This document shows, in pieces, positions 27,112 to 36,416 of a stretch of DNA of 64,000 bases (positions are counted from its first letter, which is position 1; every line of letters begins with the position of its first letter). Origin of the DNA: Alphaproteobacteria bacterium. Lineage in GTDB: Bacteria; Pseudomonadota; Alphaproteobacteria; Micavibrionales; Micavibrionaceae. Under the pieces are notes generated by a model that did not search any database, had not been told where the DNA came from, and saw nothing but the letters and a program-made list of their open reading frames with translations. The translations under genes were made by a program, and so were the position numbers. The DNA lies in contig JAUIIA010000007.1 in assembly GCA_030432025.1 (NCBI GenBank), positions 1-64,000 of the forward strand, written 5' to 3'.

Positions 27112-27554
27112 TACAGCCCCGACTTTCTATATGAAGACGACATAGGATGCCACGTATAGAGCGTATAATCAAAGTCGTTTGTGGGACTTTCAAAAACTAA
27201 TAGATTGCGCACACCATGACTGAATTCGTTACCAAGAACGATATTAGAGCCGCGTAAATCACCCAGGGGAACAATGGTTTTGCTTGATTCCGCTACGATA
27301 CTGTAACGGCATAACACTTCGCATTCCTTCTGGCGGATAACAAATTCATACAAACCGTCGTCGTTAAGGTCTGTTTTTGCGATTTCGAATGCGTCTATGG
27401 ATTGTCCTAAGGTGCTGTCAGTAAACAGTTTTATGCGCTCAAAGCTGCTGCGGGGGATGGAGTCTTCAAAACGCAGCTTTTCAGCAGCATTTGCCTGAAA
27501 TGCCGCAGTAGTAAAACCAAAAATGCCGATTACGATCAGCGAAAAAGCCTTCAA
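27111..27554 (-). CDS. Small exported protein with an FG-GAP-like segment
   Basis: 147 residues. Sec signal peptide (LIVIGIFGFTTAAFQANA, cleavage after ANA near residue 23). The segment AKTDLNDDGLYEFVIRQKEC resembles the calcium-binding D-x-N-x-D-G repeat of FG-GAP/VCBS proteins, in a single copy. Two close cysteines (CEVLC). First gene of the leftward unit with paralogs B and A, to which it is fused by a 1-nt stop/start overlap. Function unknown. Confidence 0.6.
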   Translation of the reverse strand: MKAFSLIVIGIFGFTTAAFQANAAEKLRFEDSIPRSSFERIKLFTDSTLGQSIDAFEIAKTDLNDDGLYEFVIRQKECEVLCRYSIVAESSKTIVPLGDLRGSNIVLGNEFSHGVRNLLVFESPTNDFDYTLYTWHPMSSSYRKSGL

Positions 27555-27681
27555 TTCTCAATCCGCCCTAAAATTTGCTCACTTAATAATTTTAGCAAAT
27601 AGTACAACCTACTGGCAACAAAACCATAATTCGGAAGTGTTTTTAGGCGGGAAAAGGCTCGCTAAAGAGATGGAAAAAGAT

Positions 27682-27915
27682 TTATTTGCCGATTTGACCG
27701 GGTAGGTCTATTTCGAGGATGGCCATGTTCATGTCATAGGAGACATCGCCATCTTCGTCATCCTTGTAAATGACAGCAATAAATTCGCCATTGAGCAGAA
27801 CTTCAACAGAATCCTTGGCTTTGTCACGCATTTTCAACGCGAAGCCGTTGTTTTTGAACTTATCTTGGAGATAGGTTTGTAAACGTGAAACTTCTTCGGG
27901 TTGGATTTCGGCCAT
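27682..27915 (-). CDS. DUF3126 family protein
   Basis: 77 residues. EVSRLQTYLQDKFKNNGFAL near the start and EFIAVIYKDDEDGDVSYDMN later match the DUF3126 pattern, a small cytoplasmic protein nearly confined to alphaproteobacteria. Its function is unknown. It follows olsA by 24 bp on the same strand, so it may be in the same transcript. It is useful as a marker of the class of the organism. Confidence 0.85.
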   Translation of the reverse strand: MAEIQPEEVSRLQTYLQDKFKNNGFALKMRDKAKDSVEVLLNGEFIAVIYKDDEDGDVSYDMNMAILEIDLPGQIGK

Positions 27916-27939
27916 GGATAATGCTCCTGATTTCTTTGA

Positions 27940-28713
27940 TTAATCTTTCAACCCATTGCATACGGCTTCATAGCATGCCTTGGCAAGTGTTTTTCGGTCA
28001 GAAAATTCAGCAGGGTGCAACGGGGCGTGAAAAACGACCTCAATTCCCACGCCTTTGCTTTTGGCAAAACGCCATAGATGCGGAATAAGGTCCATCTCAA
28101 GCTCACGCGGCCATGTGTACAGGTTTTCCGTGTCGGCCCCTGAGTGAGGCGCCCCGTCCAGGGATGTCATTTTGAGCGTCACCGGTTGTACCACTAAATC
28201 CTGCGGTGCTGCGGGGCCTTGCGCTATGCTGAACAGGCTGGATTTGAAAGGTTCTATCCCGGCGCCGTTGGTGGATGTACCCTCGGCGAATATGGCCAGG
28301 TTTTTTCCGGAAGAGACGATATCAGTCAGGCTTTGTGTTTCTTTTTTTGCGTCGCTACGGCTGCGGCTTATGAAGGCTGTTTGCTGCAACTTTGCCAGAA
28401 AGCCCCAGACGGGCCAGCCCTCTACATCTTTTTTTGCCACAAAATGTATGCGAGGCAAAACGGTCGATAGCGCAGGAATATCCAGATAGGACAGGTGGTT
28501 AGACATGAAAAGTGTTTGTTTGTCCGTCACAGGCGTTCCGACGGTGGTGACGCGAATTCCGAATATCGCACAGCAGATTTTGTGGTAAATGCGGGGCAGG
28601 ACATAAAGCCAAGGGCCCTTATTTATGAAGTACATCAGCGTGTGAACAGGGACGATCGCAATATTTGCGATCAGATATGCGGTAATCTTGAGAGAGGCTA
28701 CCAGCGGGCGCAT
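27940..28713 (-). CDS. olsA: 1-acyl-glycerol-3-phosphate / lyso-ornithine lipid acyltransferase (PlsC family)
   Basis: 257 residues. N-terminal membrane segment (about residues 5-30), then the LPLAT motifs NHLSYLD (His73, Asp78) and FAEGTST. Alone this would be called PlsC. It lies 3 bp after the olsB-type gene, and the pair matches OlsB-OlsA, in which OlsA O-acylates lyso-ornithine lipid. A double role in phosphatidic acid synthesis is possible. The assignment as OlsA rests on the neighbour. Confidence 0.82.
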   Translation of the reverse strand: MRPLVASLKITAYLIANIAIVPVHTLMYFINKGPWLYVLPRIYHKICCAIFGIRVTTVGTPVTDKQTLFMSNHLSYLDIPALSTVLPRIHFVAKKDVEGWPVWGFLAKLQQTAFISRSRSDAKKETQSLTDIVSSGKNLAIFAEGTSTNGAGIEPFKSSLFSIAQGPAAPQDLVVQPVTLKMTSLDGAPHSGADTENLYTWPRELEMDLIPHLWRFAKSKGVGIEVVFHAPLHPAEFSDRKTLAKACYEAVCNGLKD

Positions 28714-28716
28714 GGC

Positions 28717-29571
28717 TTAAGAGGATTTGCCTGTGGCGATGCTGTGAACATTGTTGCTTTCCGCTTCTTCTGCGCGCGGCATAGCCTTCTGGTTTTTGCG
28801 TTCGTAATGCTTGCGGTAACGGTCAGTGACCATGTGGGTCTGAACGATTATGCATACATCTGTCGTATCGAACTGTTCGTCAATTACGGCCCCTTCACCA
28901 ATTGCGCCGCCCAAACGCAAATACCCTTTGATGAGTGGTGGTAATTCGGCAAACACGCGACGCGCATTCAGCTCGCTTTGCGGAATGATGTTCATATCAA
29001 TGTAGCGGCTGTCGACGGCGCGTACGCGGAATTTTTCCGGCGCTAGATGATAATGATGTAAGTAGGATAGTGATGGCGCCAATGCTTCAATATCCGTGTT
29101 GTAAAAGCTGGCGCAGCCAAACATGATCTCAATATCATTTTCTGCGACATAGTCGGCGATACCCTGCCACAAAAGCTGCATGACCGGACGGGATCTATAG
29201 TCAGGCAGTACGCAGGAACGCCCGAGTTCGAGAAGCGTCGAGCCGCATTTTAGGAGCGGGTCGATAGTATATTCACCGGCAGTGTAGAATTGTCCGGCTT
29301 TTTCGGCGCCGTCCCGTTGCAGCAATCTGTATGTTCCTACAATGCGGTCTTCCGCTCCGGAGTGGTCAACAACCACCAAATGATCGGCATGGGTGTCGTA
29401 TTCGTCAAAATCACGACGCAATTTTTGCACTTCATCACTAGGCTTTGCCGTATGTTCTTCATAAAAAACATTAAATCGAAGCTGCTGTGCAAGTTCGATT
29501 TCTTCCTCGCTGTTAGCCAGGCGGACGGTAATGGCGTCAAAATCTGTGAAGTTCAGTGACATGCGGAGCAT
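28717..29571 (-). CDS. olsB: L-ornithine N(alpha)-acyltransferase (OlsB, GNAT-like)
   Basis: 284 residues. The OlsB/hemolysin-type acyltransferase pattern is clear: VRLANSEEEIELAQQLRFNVFYEEH at the start, DEYDTHADHLVVVD, ELGRSCVLPDYRSRPVMQLLW and FGCASFYNTD. It joins a 3-hydroxyacyl group from acyl carrier protein to ornithine, the first step toward ornithine lipids. Start at ATG 29571 or, three codons in, 29562. The last 50 residues are charged and not conserved. Operon with olsA and DUF3126. Confidence 0.9.
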   Translation of the reverse strand: MLRMSLNFTDFDAITVRLANSEEEIELAQQLRFNVFYEEHTAKPSDEVQKLRRDFDEYDTHADHLVVVDHSGAEDRIVGTYRLLQRDGAEKAGQFYTAGEYTIDPLLKCGSTLLELGRSCVLPDYRSRPVMQLLWQGIADYVAENDIEIMFGCASFYNTDIEALAPSLSYLHHYHLAPEKFRVRAVDSRYIDMNIIPQSELNARRVFAELPPLIKGYLRLGGAIGEGAVIDEQFDTTDVCIIVQTHMVTDRYRKHYERKNQKAMPRAEEAESNNVHSIATGKSS

Positions 29572-29624
29572 CCTATAGTTTTGCAGGCATTAATCAAGTC
29601 ACGCGGTGACATAGAACGCGGTTA

Positions 29625-31130
29625 TTACATTTCAGATGATGGCTGGTCGTCTTGAACTTGCGATTGTTGCTCTCTGTGGGCGCGATACTGCTCCATGGCT
29701 TTCGGGTAAAGGTCTTTAAGTACCTTCGCACGGCGGCTTTGCAGTGTGTCTTTAACGGATGAAATCTCGCGCCCCAAATAGGCATAGGCGCCCGAGGCCA
29801 AGGCAATGGAATAGAGACTTAGACCCAAAGCAACTTCCGGCTCGTCAATCCAGCTATGCTCGGGTTCCGGGTGGGGGCCTGTAGTTCCGGCGGCAGCTTC
29901 ACCAAATTGCTCCTGATATATTTCATATCCGGCATGAGCGGTCTCGTATCCGTGCATCCCCATAAAGACACTTTCGGCAATAAAAGCCAGTCCCATAACG
30001 CCACCATCGAATTTTTGCTCTTTGATGTCTCGTTTCGTTACACGGATTTCTTCGAGGATGTTGTGGTCGGCTGCATCCTGAACATGTTGATGTTCTTCAA
30101 CTGTTATTGCCGCCAGTTCAGGATGGGCATCAACCATGTCCTGATAGGCGCGGTTACGTGAAACCGTGTTGCGGAATTCGAAGGCGAGAATGCCTGTGTC
30201 TACAAAGCCTCTGCCGATGTTCTTCCATGTTTGGGCTGATGTTGGGTTTTCTTTGAGGTCGACAATCTGCTCCCACAGGAAGTGGCCCGCAATGCCCAGG
30301 GCTTTTCTGCAATGTCCTTTGGCAACCTCGGGTGAAGCGAAAACTTTCTCTCGTCCATTCGGAAGGGCACGTCTGTGTACGCTTTTTGTGAGATAATTTT
30401 TGTTGTACCAAAGTCCACGTTTGTCTGCGACGGCAATAAAGTGGTTTTCGTCGAATTTCGATAGGTCGGCTTCAGGGACACCGGAAAACAGCAACCCTGA
30501 ACTTCTCATCCGCTTATCCAGAACCTCTTTGGCCATGTCGGGGTTGATATACTGGTTGTTCTTGAACTCTACAAAAATATTTAAGGCGCGGTTAAAACGC
30601 GCATTCTGTCTGTATCCACGGAAACCTATGGAGCCTGCAATATATGCCCCGGCTGCGCCCGCAACCCAGTATGTCCAGTCACCCTTCAGCCCGATAGCCA
30701 TCAGGGTAGGGATGTTGGATGCAACCTCATTGGCAGATTTACGGATACTGTCTTGCAGTTCATTTTCTGTGGCTATCAAGGCACGGCGAAGGAGCTGCAC
30801 ATGGTCATGCTCATCCCAATAACCTTCACCGATAGGCAGGGAATCGGGGACTTCTTCTGTGATCTCGTTACCATGTTGTTCAAGGATCAGGATGAGCCCG
30901 GGAAACTCTTTTTCCGCAATCTGTGCGATCGCTTGCTTTGTGATGCCTTGCTCATGTTCGATCAGCCCCATCAGATCGTTAAAGCGCTCTGCTTCATCGG
31001 CATCATAAGTTACATAGACACGTTGAAATGGCTCACCATCGGAGGCTTCCCCGCGTACAATACAGCGGTGTACGGATAATGCGTCAGAAGGCTCTACATC
31101 CGGCCCATCTTGCAAGGTCGTGTTACTCAT
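29625..31130 (-). CDS. Membrane-associated protein of unknown function, 501 aa
   Basis: Not recognised. About 150 soluble acidic residues are followed by a hydrophobic segment (YWVAGAAGAYIAGSIGF, near 156-172). Next come a basic middle part with HRRALPNGREK and FASPEVAKGHC, and two more hydrophobic segments near residues 385-400 and 445-460. A charged C-terminal tail ends the protein. There is no signal peptide. The layout suggests a bitopic or polytopic inner-membrane protein with large cytoplasmic parts. Single leftward gene; the stretch to olsB holds only 53 bp. Confidence 0.55.
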   Translation of the reverse strand: MSNTTLQDGPDVEPSDALSVHRCIVRGEASDGEPFQRVYVTYDADEAERFNDLMGLIEHEQGITKQAIAQIAEKEFPGLILILEQHGNEITEEVPDSLPIGEGYWDEHDHVQLLRRALIATENELQDSIRKSANEVASNIPTLMAIGLKGDWTYWVAGAAGAYIAGSIGFRGYRQNARFNRALNIFVEFKNNQYINPDMAKEVLDKRMRSSGLLFSGVPEADLSKFDENHFIAVADKRGLWYNKNYLTKSVHRRALPNGREKVFASPEVAKGHCRKALGIAGHFLWEQIVDLKENPTSAQTWKNIGRGFVDTGILAFEFRNTVSRNRAYQDMVDAHPELAAITVEEHQHVQDAADHNILEEIRVTKRDIKEQKFDGGVMGLAFIAESVFMGMHGYETAHAGYEIYQEQFGEAAAGTTGPHPEPEHSWIDEPEVALGLSLYSIALASGAYAYLGREISSVKDTLQSRRAKVLKDLYPKAMEQYRAHREQQSQVQDDQPSSEM

Positions 31131-31213
31131 TTAAACCATTCATCTCTGTGTTCTCGGGGCGGAGAATATAGAGATGATATGGAAAAAGCAAATTTAATGT
31201 ATAAAAAAGTTAA

Positions 31214-32422
31214 TTATTTAACGAATAGGTGAACTTCGTTAGTCGCTGCCTGACCGCTTTCGCTGTAAGCCAGATCAACTCGATCCTGCTGTAAGCCCAT
31301 CTGAACAAGCGTTCTGAGAACTTGCTCAGCATTGCGGCGTGCCTTTGTGCTTTCGATGGCGACCTGTGCGGCGTTTCCGTTGGTTGGTGTAACGGCGACA
31401 AGGTCAAAACGTGCATTAGGGTAGCGTTTCAAAGCTTCGTTAACCGCCAGATATACAGGCTCTTCGTAAGCTACATCAGGACGGTCGAATTTGATTTTCG
31501 CAAGCGGACGAGGGCCGTTAAGTGCTGGCGCAGGTTGCTGTGCGCTGTAATCCACCGCGGGAGCGGGGGCAGCAGCAGGGGCGCCGGCGGAATATGATGC
31601 AGGCTGGTAAGACTGAGCGCCTGAAAATGGTCTGTTTGCGAGGCTGCGGCCATAAAAGTCACCATTGGCAACAGCCAGTGACAAGACGCGCAAGTTTTCA
31701 CGCTCGGCACTCAAGTATGTGCTCATACGTGTAATGTCGTCATTCACAATGTTCAGGATTCGCTGAACAATGATCATTGTGTTGTTAATTGAATCTTCCA
31801 GCTGTGCCAAATGCACGTGATCTTCCTCAACTGCGCCGGATACGCTGTATGCTGCGCGTGTTTCTTCAAGCAGGAAAGAGGCTTCAGATGCTGTATTCGA
31901 GATGTCGGCAGCCAAAGTGTTCAATTGTGCGATTGATCCGCCCAACTCATCCAATGTTTGTTCGGCTTTGTTAAGACGTGTCATGAGACGCGGGTTGCCC
32001 GGGGTCGTGCCGGATTGAAGCTGCGTGTTGATCGTCGCGATATTGGCGTAGTAATCCGCGGCTTCTTGTTCGTGTCTGCGCTCCATGCCATTCAAGTTGG
32101 CAGAAAGGCTGGCGACACGATCCTGAACTGTTCTCAGATCAGAGGTAATGCCTCTTATTTTATCGCCGACAATTGTTTGTGTCGGTTGGAAATAATCTTC
32201 ACCGCGCACTTCTTTTGCCGTGATGGCGCGTACTTGTGTCGGCTTGCTGTAAATCTGCTGACGAAGATTCTCCGGCAATGGTTCGTTGGTGATGATCAGA
32301 GAGGGTAGACCATTCACATTGTTTGTTGAGGTAGCTGTTTGGGCGTGAAGCGGAGTGCTTGCTGCGAAAACTAAGCCTAAGGCTACAGTCGCGCCCATCA
32401 GAAGTCTGCGAGATATCTTCAT
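31214..32422 (-). CDS. Exported coiled-coil protein with C-terminal OmpA-like domain
   Basis: 402 residues from ATG 32422; other in-frame starts (32431, 32440, 32539) add residues before the signal peptide. Signal sequence LLMGATVALGLVFAASTPLHA, cut after HA. The first 200 mature residues are helical with heptad-like spacing (DLRTVQDRVASLSANLNGME; LNKAEQTLDELGGSIAQLN). A Pro/Ala linker (about 285-320) follows. The C-terminal 95 residues, from KIKFDRPDVAYEEPVYLAVN to EVHLFVK, have the OmpA-like peptidoglycan-binding layout. It may link envelope layers. No partner gene nearby explains its job. Confidence 0.65.
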   Translation of the reverse strand: MKISRRLLMGATVALGLVFAASTPLHAQTATSTNNVNGLPSLIITNEPLPENLRQQIYSKPTQVRAITAKEVRGEDYFQPTQTIVGDKIRGITSDLRTVQDRVASLSANLNGMERRHEQEAADYYANIATINTQLQSGTTPGNPRLMTRLNKAEQTLDELGGSIAQLNTLAADISNTASEASFLLEETRAAYSVSGAVEEDHVHLAQLEDSINNTMIIVQRILNIVNDDITRMSTYLSAERENLRVLSLAVANGDFYGRSLANRPFSGAQSYQPASYSAGAPAAAPAPAVDYSAQQPAPALNGPRPLAKIKFDRPDVAYEEPVYLAVNEALKRYPNARFDLVAVTPTNGNAAQVAIESTKARRNAEQVLRTLVQMGLQQDRVDLAYSESGQAATNEVHLFVK

Positions 32423-32581
32423 ATGTGTCATCATAAACATCTTAAATAAATGAAAGCGTAAGTAAGGAGTGGTTAAACAAACTTGTACGCAAAGTAAATT
32501 ACTTATGTTGAGCATTGCCGTAAATATCTGGTGAGTCAAGAGAAAGGCCAGCTATTTGAAGAGTTTTACCGAGGTAATATC

Positions 32582-32595
32582 GGGCCGTGCATTTT
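32582..32595 (+). repeat. 14-bp sequence shared with the dapF leader
   Basis: GGGCCGTGCATTTT occurs here and at 61395-61408, in both cases in an intergenic region and followed by a purine and AGC. A near-palindrome (GCAAAGCTTGC) follows 10 bp downstream. It may be a small interspersed element or a chance match. Confidence 0.4.
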
Positions 32596-32659
32596 AAGCC
32601 GAAGCAAAGCTTGCAATAGAATATCAATTCGTTTATGTTCTGGCGACTTTTCGACGTGC

Positions 32660-32736
<77 letters not shown>

Positions 32737-32880
32737 TTTCTCCTAATATATATAAGTCCATATTCCCTGCAAAAATTCAGGTCCGATTGATTTTTCTCGC
32801 ATTGACGCTTGCAAAATCGTGGAAACCCCTTTAAAACTGCCATTATCTTAAACATACTATCCGACAAAGGAGAGCTCGGA

Positions 32881-33999
32881 ATGTCTAATTTTACCCTTGC
32901 AGAATATATCTGGATTGATGGTGCAATCCCTACACGCACATTGCGTTCGAAAACACGCGCTGTGAATGTTGGCAACAACCCCAAACCTGAAGATTTCCCT
33001 GAGTGGAGCTTCGATGGTTCTTCAACAATGCAAGCAGAAGGCGATGATTCAGATTGTCTGCTTGATCCCGTATTTGTTTGTAAAGACCCCATCCGCGGCG
33101 AAGGCAACTTCCTTGTGATGTGTGAAGTTTTGAACCCGGACGGTTCAGCGCACGAATCAAACTCACGCGCCCAACTTCGTGAAGTTTTGGATGCTGGCGC
33201 TGCAAAAGACCAGCCTTGGTGTGGTTTCGAGCAGGAATACACAATGTTCCCGCAAGGCGCACGTACACCATTGGGGTGGCCACAGCATGGTTACCCTGCA
33301 CCTCAGGGCCCTTACTACTGTGGCGTTGGTGCTGAAGAGGTATTCGGCCGTGAAGTGGCAGAGGCACACGCTGAGCTATGTCTTGATGCCGGTCTTATGT
33401 ACTACGGCCTGAACGCTGAAGTTATGCCTGGTCAGTGGGAATTCCAAATTGGTTTCCGCGGTGACGAAAGCGAAGATCCTGGCGTTCTGAACGTAACAGA
33501 CCAAACATGGATTGCCCGCTGGTTGCTTCACCGCGTAGCAGAAGACTTTGATGTTGCTACAACACTGGACAACAAGCCTGTTAAAGGTGACTGGAACGGT
33601 GCCGGTATGCACACAAACTTCTCTACTAACGACACGCGTGACAAATCCAAAGGTAAAGCTGCTATTGAAGCGGCGACTAAAGCTTTGGAAGCCAAGCACC
33701 AGGAGCACATCATTCTTTACGGTGCAGGTCTTGATGAGCGTCTGACAGGTTTGCACGAAACATGTGACATCAACACGTTCAAAGTCGGCGATGCTGACCG
33801 CGGTTGTTCTATCCGTATTCCTGCTCCTGTAGCAGCAAAAGGTTACGGTTATTTCGAGGACCGTCGTCCTGGCGCTAACTCTGACCCATACCTTGTTGCA
33901 GCACGCCTGTGTGCAACAGTATCTGGTGTTGATGAAGCCCTGATGAAGTTTAAAAGCTGGCCTCGCCAAGACGGCAAGTTAGCGGTTGCAGCAGAGTAA
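32881..33999 (+). CDS. glnII: Glutamine synthetase, type II (eukaryotic-like)
   Basis: 372 residues, much shorter than the GSI type and lacking its adenylylation region. Signatures: EYIWIDGAIPTRTLRSKTR, PEWSFDGSSTMQAEG, CGFEQEYTMF, PGQWEFQIGF, KGDWNGAGMHTNFST and DRGCSIRIP. It forms glutamine from glutamate and ammonia. ATG 32881 has AAAGGAGA about 8 nt upstream; the in-frame ATG-less extension to 32809 is not family-like. GSII usually accompanies GSI in alphaproteobacteria such as rhizobia and is nitrogen-regulated there. No ntr gene lies beside it. Ends at a terminator at 34030. Confidence 0.95.
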   Translation: MSNFTLAEYIWIDGAIPTRTLRSKTRAVNVGNNPKPEDFPEWSFDGSSTMQAEGDDSDCLLDPVFVCKDPIRGEGNFLVMCEVLNPDGSAHESNSRAQLREVLDAGAAKDQPWCGFEQEYTMFPQGARTPLGWPQHGYPAPQGPYYCGVGAEEVFGREVAEAHAELCLDAGLMYYGLNAEVMPGQWEFQIGFRGDESEDPGVLNVTDQTWIARWLLHRVAEDFDVATTLDNKPVKGDWNGAGMHTNFSTNDTRDKSKGKAAIEAATKALEAKHQEHIILYGAGLDERLTGLHETCDINTFKVGDADRGCSIRIPAPVAAKGYGYFEDRRPGANSDPYLVAARLCATVSGVDEALMKFKSWPRQDGKLAVAAE

Positions 34000-34029
34000 T
34001 CCTCGCTAACCATATAAATTTTATAGAAA

Positions 34030-34057
34030 AGCGCCGGGTTGAACCGGCGTGTTTTGT
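34030..34057 (+). terminator. Terminator after glnII
   Basis: GCGCCGG (34031-34037), loop GTTGAA, CCGGCGT (34044-34050), then TTTTGTT. The stem is short (6-7 bp) and the U-run is broken, so it may be moderate in strength. It separates glnII from the pilus locus. Confidence 0.7.
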
Positions 34058-34208
34058 TATATTTCAATAACATTATGTTAAATAATGTATTTGTTTTATT
34101 AACCTTTCTCGGGTATTCTAATAATTCGAGCGGCGTATTTCTTACACAAACTCTAAGTACAATTCATGACATAAAATTTAGTCGCAATATTTGAGGAGCA
34201 AATAGGGC

Positions 34209-36365
34209 ATGATCCGTAAGGACAAAAATAAAATGAAGATGTCGGGTGAGTCACAAGGTGACGGAAAAGGTGTTGATGTAATTGACACTTTCGAAGACAT
34301 GACGATCGACGCCGAAGTGGTTGAGGAGGTGGCAGAGGAGAAGCCTGAACCTCCTGAAGCTGCTCCGCGGCCTCCGGCTGACGACGACGAAATGCCGCAA
34401 ATCGAAGGTGATCTGGACCTTGATGAGGGAGACGTGTTCAACATGAATATGTCACCGCCGCCATCAAGGCCTGCGCCACAATCCCCTCAAGCATCCGGCG
34501 GAAATGCGCCTGAGGGTGGAAATCCCCAGAATTTACCTGCCACGGCTTCGCACGTGCCGGCCAGAATCGATCCCGGCCAACAGCAAGGCGGAACAGGGCA
34601 GCAGCTTAAAACATACGCAAGCGATATCACGCAAACTCACGGCGGTGCCGTCGCAGGTGCTGAAGACGATAGCGATGGTTTACGCAAGAAGGGCCGTATT
34701 GGTGACCGCATGGTCGAAATGGGCCTTATTACCAATGACCAGTTGAACGTTGCCTTACAGGAGAAGAAAATCTCCGGCAAAATGCTGGGCGAAATCATGG
34801 TCGAGCTTGGCTTTATCGACGAAGAGACGCTGACGGCGTTTTTGGCCGAAAGCTCTGGTTTCGAACTGTTTGATCCGCAAAGCACGATTTTTGATGGTGA
34901 TGCGCTGGCTCTGATCGAAAAAGATCAGGCGGTGAAGCACAATCTTCTGCCTGTCTCTATTAAAGGTGAGACCGAACTAAAAGTCGCAATGGCTGACCCG
35001 TATGACATCGTCGCTATGGATGCTCTGCGCCGTCATTTGCCGAAAGGTATGACAATCAGCCCTATGGTCTGTACCGCCAAGATCCTAAGCGAAGCGATCG
35101 ACGCGGCCTATGGTTATGCGAGTTCCGTTAAGGGTATTCTTGAAGAGCTGGAAGAGGGCAAAGAACAAAAGGACGTTGCGTCTCTTAGTGAAGATGAAGC
35201 GTTTTCCCACCCAATCGTACGCCTCGTAAACGCACTGGTGTTTGAGGCTGTGAAAACAGGCGTATCCGACTTGCACTTCGAACCGGAAGAAAATTTTATC
35301 CGTCTGCGTTACAGAAAAGACGGTGTGCTTTACACAGCACAAATTCTCCACAAACAACACTGGGCTGGTATTTCGCAGCGTATCAAGATCATGTCCGGCA
35401 TGAATATCGCGGATAAATTGATGCCGCAAGATGGCCGTTTCGGTTTGAACATTGGTGGCCGTGAAGCGGATTTCCGTGTGTCGTCGTTGCCGACAGTCCA
35501 CGGCGAAAACATCGTGCTTCGTGTTCTGGACCAGAGCGAATCTATCATGCCGATGGAAAAACTCGGCTTTAGTGAGCATAATTTGGGGCTCATCAAGCAA
35601 TCTCAATCCAAACCTGAAGGGATCATCATCGTTACTGGGCCGACAGGTTCCGGTAAAACAACATCGCTGTATTCGATGTTGAATGAGATCAACGATGTGC
35701 AGGTCAACATCCAGACACTCGAAGATCCGGTGGAATATTCCTTACCTATGATTCGTCAGACGCATGTGCGTGAAGGGGTTCTTGAATTTGCCGACGGTAT
35801 TAAAGCGCTGCTGCGACAAGACCCGGACATTATCTTTATCGGGGAGATTCGTGACGGTGAAACGGCTGGTATGGCGCTTAAAGCCGCGATGACCGGTCAC
35901 CAGGTTTACACAACCCTCCACACAAACGATTCTTTTGGTGCGATTCCGCGTCTTTTTGACCTTGGTTTGAAGCCGGGGATGGTTGCTGGTGCGCTTATCG
36001 CGATTTTTGCACAGCGTCTTACTCGTCGTCTGTGTGGCTGCAAAGAGGAGTACACAGCGTCTGCGGAGGACTGCGAAGTTATGGGCATTGACCCGAATGA
36101 GCCGCCGCAAATTTTCAAGGCACGTGAAGGTGGCTGCGAGGTCTGTGGTGGTAGTGGATATAAAGGACGTACAGCGGTTGTCGAGATTTTGACATTCGAT
36201 GAAGAGCTTAATGATATGCTGGCTTCGGGGGCCTCAAAAGCAGACCTTAAAGAGCTGGCTGTTAAAAAAGGCTTCAAAAGCATGAAAGACGATGGCATTG
36301 TAAAGATACTAGAGGGAGTTACATCTCTCGACGCAGTATCCAAAGTCGTCGATATCCGGCGTTAG
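34209..36365 (+). CDS. pilB: Type IV pilus extension ATPase (PilB/GspE/MshE family)
   Basis: 718 residues, longer than usual because of about 155 N-terminal disordered residues rich in Pro, Glu and Asp. A MshEN domain follows (GRIGDRMVEMGLITNDQLNV near 160), then the secretion ATPase core. Walker A is GPTGSGKTTS near 477. The Asp box lies around DPDIIFIGEIRDGETA and the His box in TLHTND. A zinc-binding tetracysteine domain (CGC near 608, CEVC near 643) is present. It powers pilin polymerisation at the inner membrane. GAGGAG lies 11 nt before the ATG. First gene of the long rightward pilus locus. Confidence 0.92.
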   Translation: MIRKDKNKMKMSGESQGDGKGVDVIDTFEDMTIDAEVVEEVAEEKPEPPEAAPRPPADDDEMPQIEGDLDLDEGDVFNMNMSPPPSRPAPQSPQASGGNAPEGGNPQNLPATASHVPARIDPGQQQGGTGQQLKTYASDITQTHGGAVAGAEDDSDGLRKKGRIGDRMVEMGLITNDQLNVALQEKKISGKMLGEIMVELGFIDEETLTAFLAESSGFELFDPQSTIFDGDALALIEKDQAVKHNLLPVSIKGETELKVAMADPYDIVAMDALRRHLPKGMTISPMVCTAKILSEAIDAAYGYASSVKGILEELEEGKEQKDVASLSEDEAFSHPIVRLVNALVFEAVKTGVSDLHFEPEENFIRLRYRKDGVLYTAQILHKQHWAGISQRIKIMSGMNIADKLMPQDGRFGLNIGGREADFRVSSLPTVHGENIVLRVLDQSESIMPMEKLGFSEHNLGLIKQSQSKPEGIIIVTGPTGSGKTTSLYSMLNEINDVQVNIQTLEDPVEYSLPMIRQTHVREGVLEFADGIKALLRQDPDIIFIGEIRDGETAGMALKAAMTGHQVYTTLHTNDSFGAIPRLFDLGLKPGMVAGALIAIFAQRLTRRLCGCKEEYTASAEDCEVMGIDPNEPPQIFKAREGGCEVCGGSGYKGRTAVVEILTFDEELNDMLASGASKADLKELAVKKGFKSMKDDGIVKILEGVTSLDAVSKVVDIRR

Positions 36366-36416
36366 TCAAGTCTGACAGGCAAAAGTTACGTGGGGTGTTA
36401 ACGGAGGTTCTTAGCC

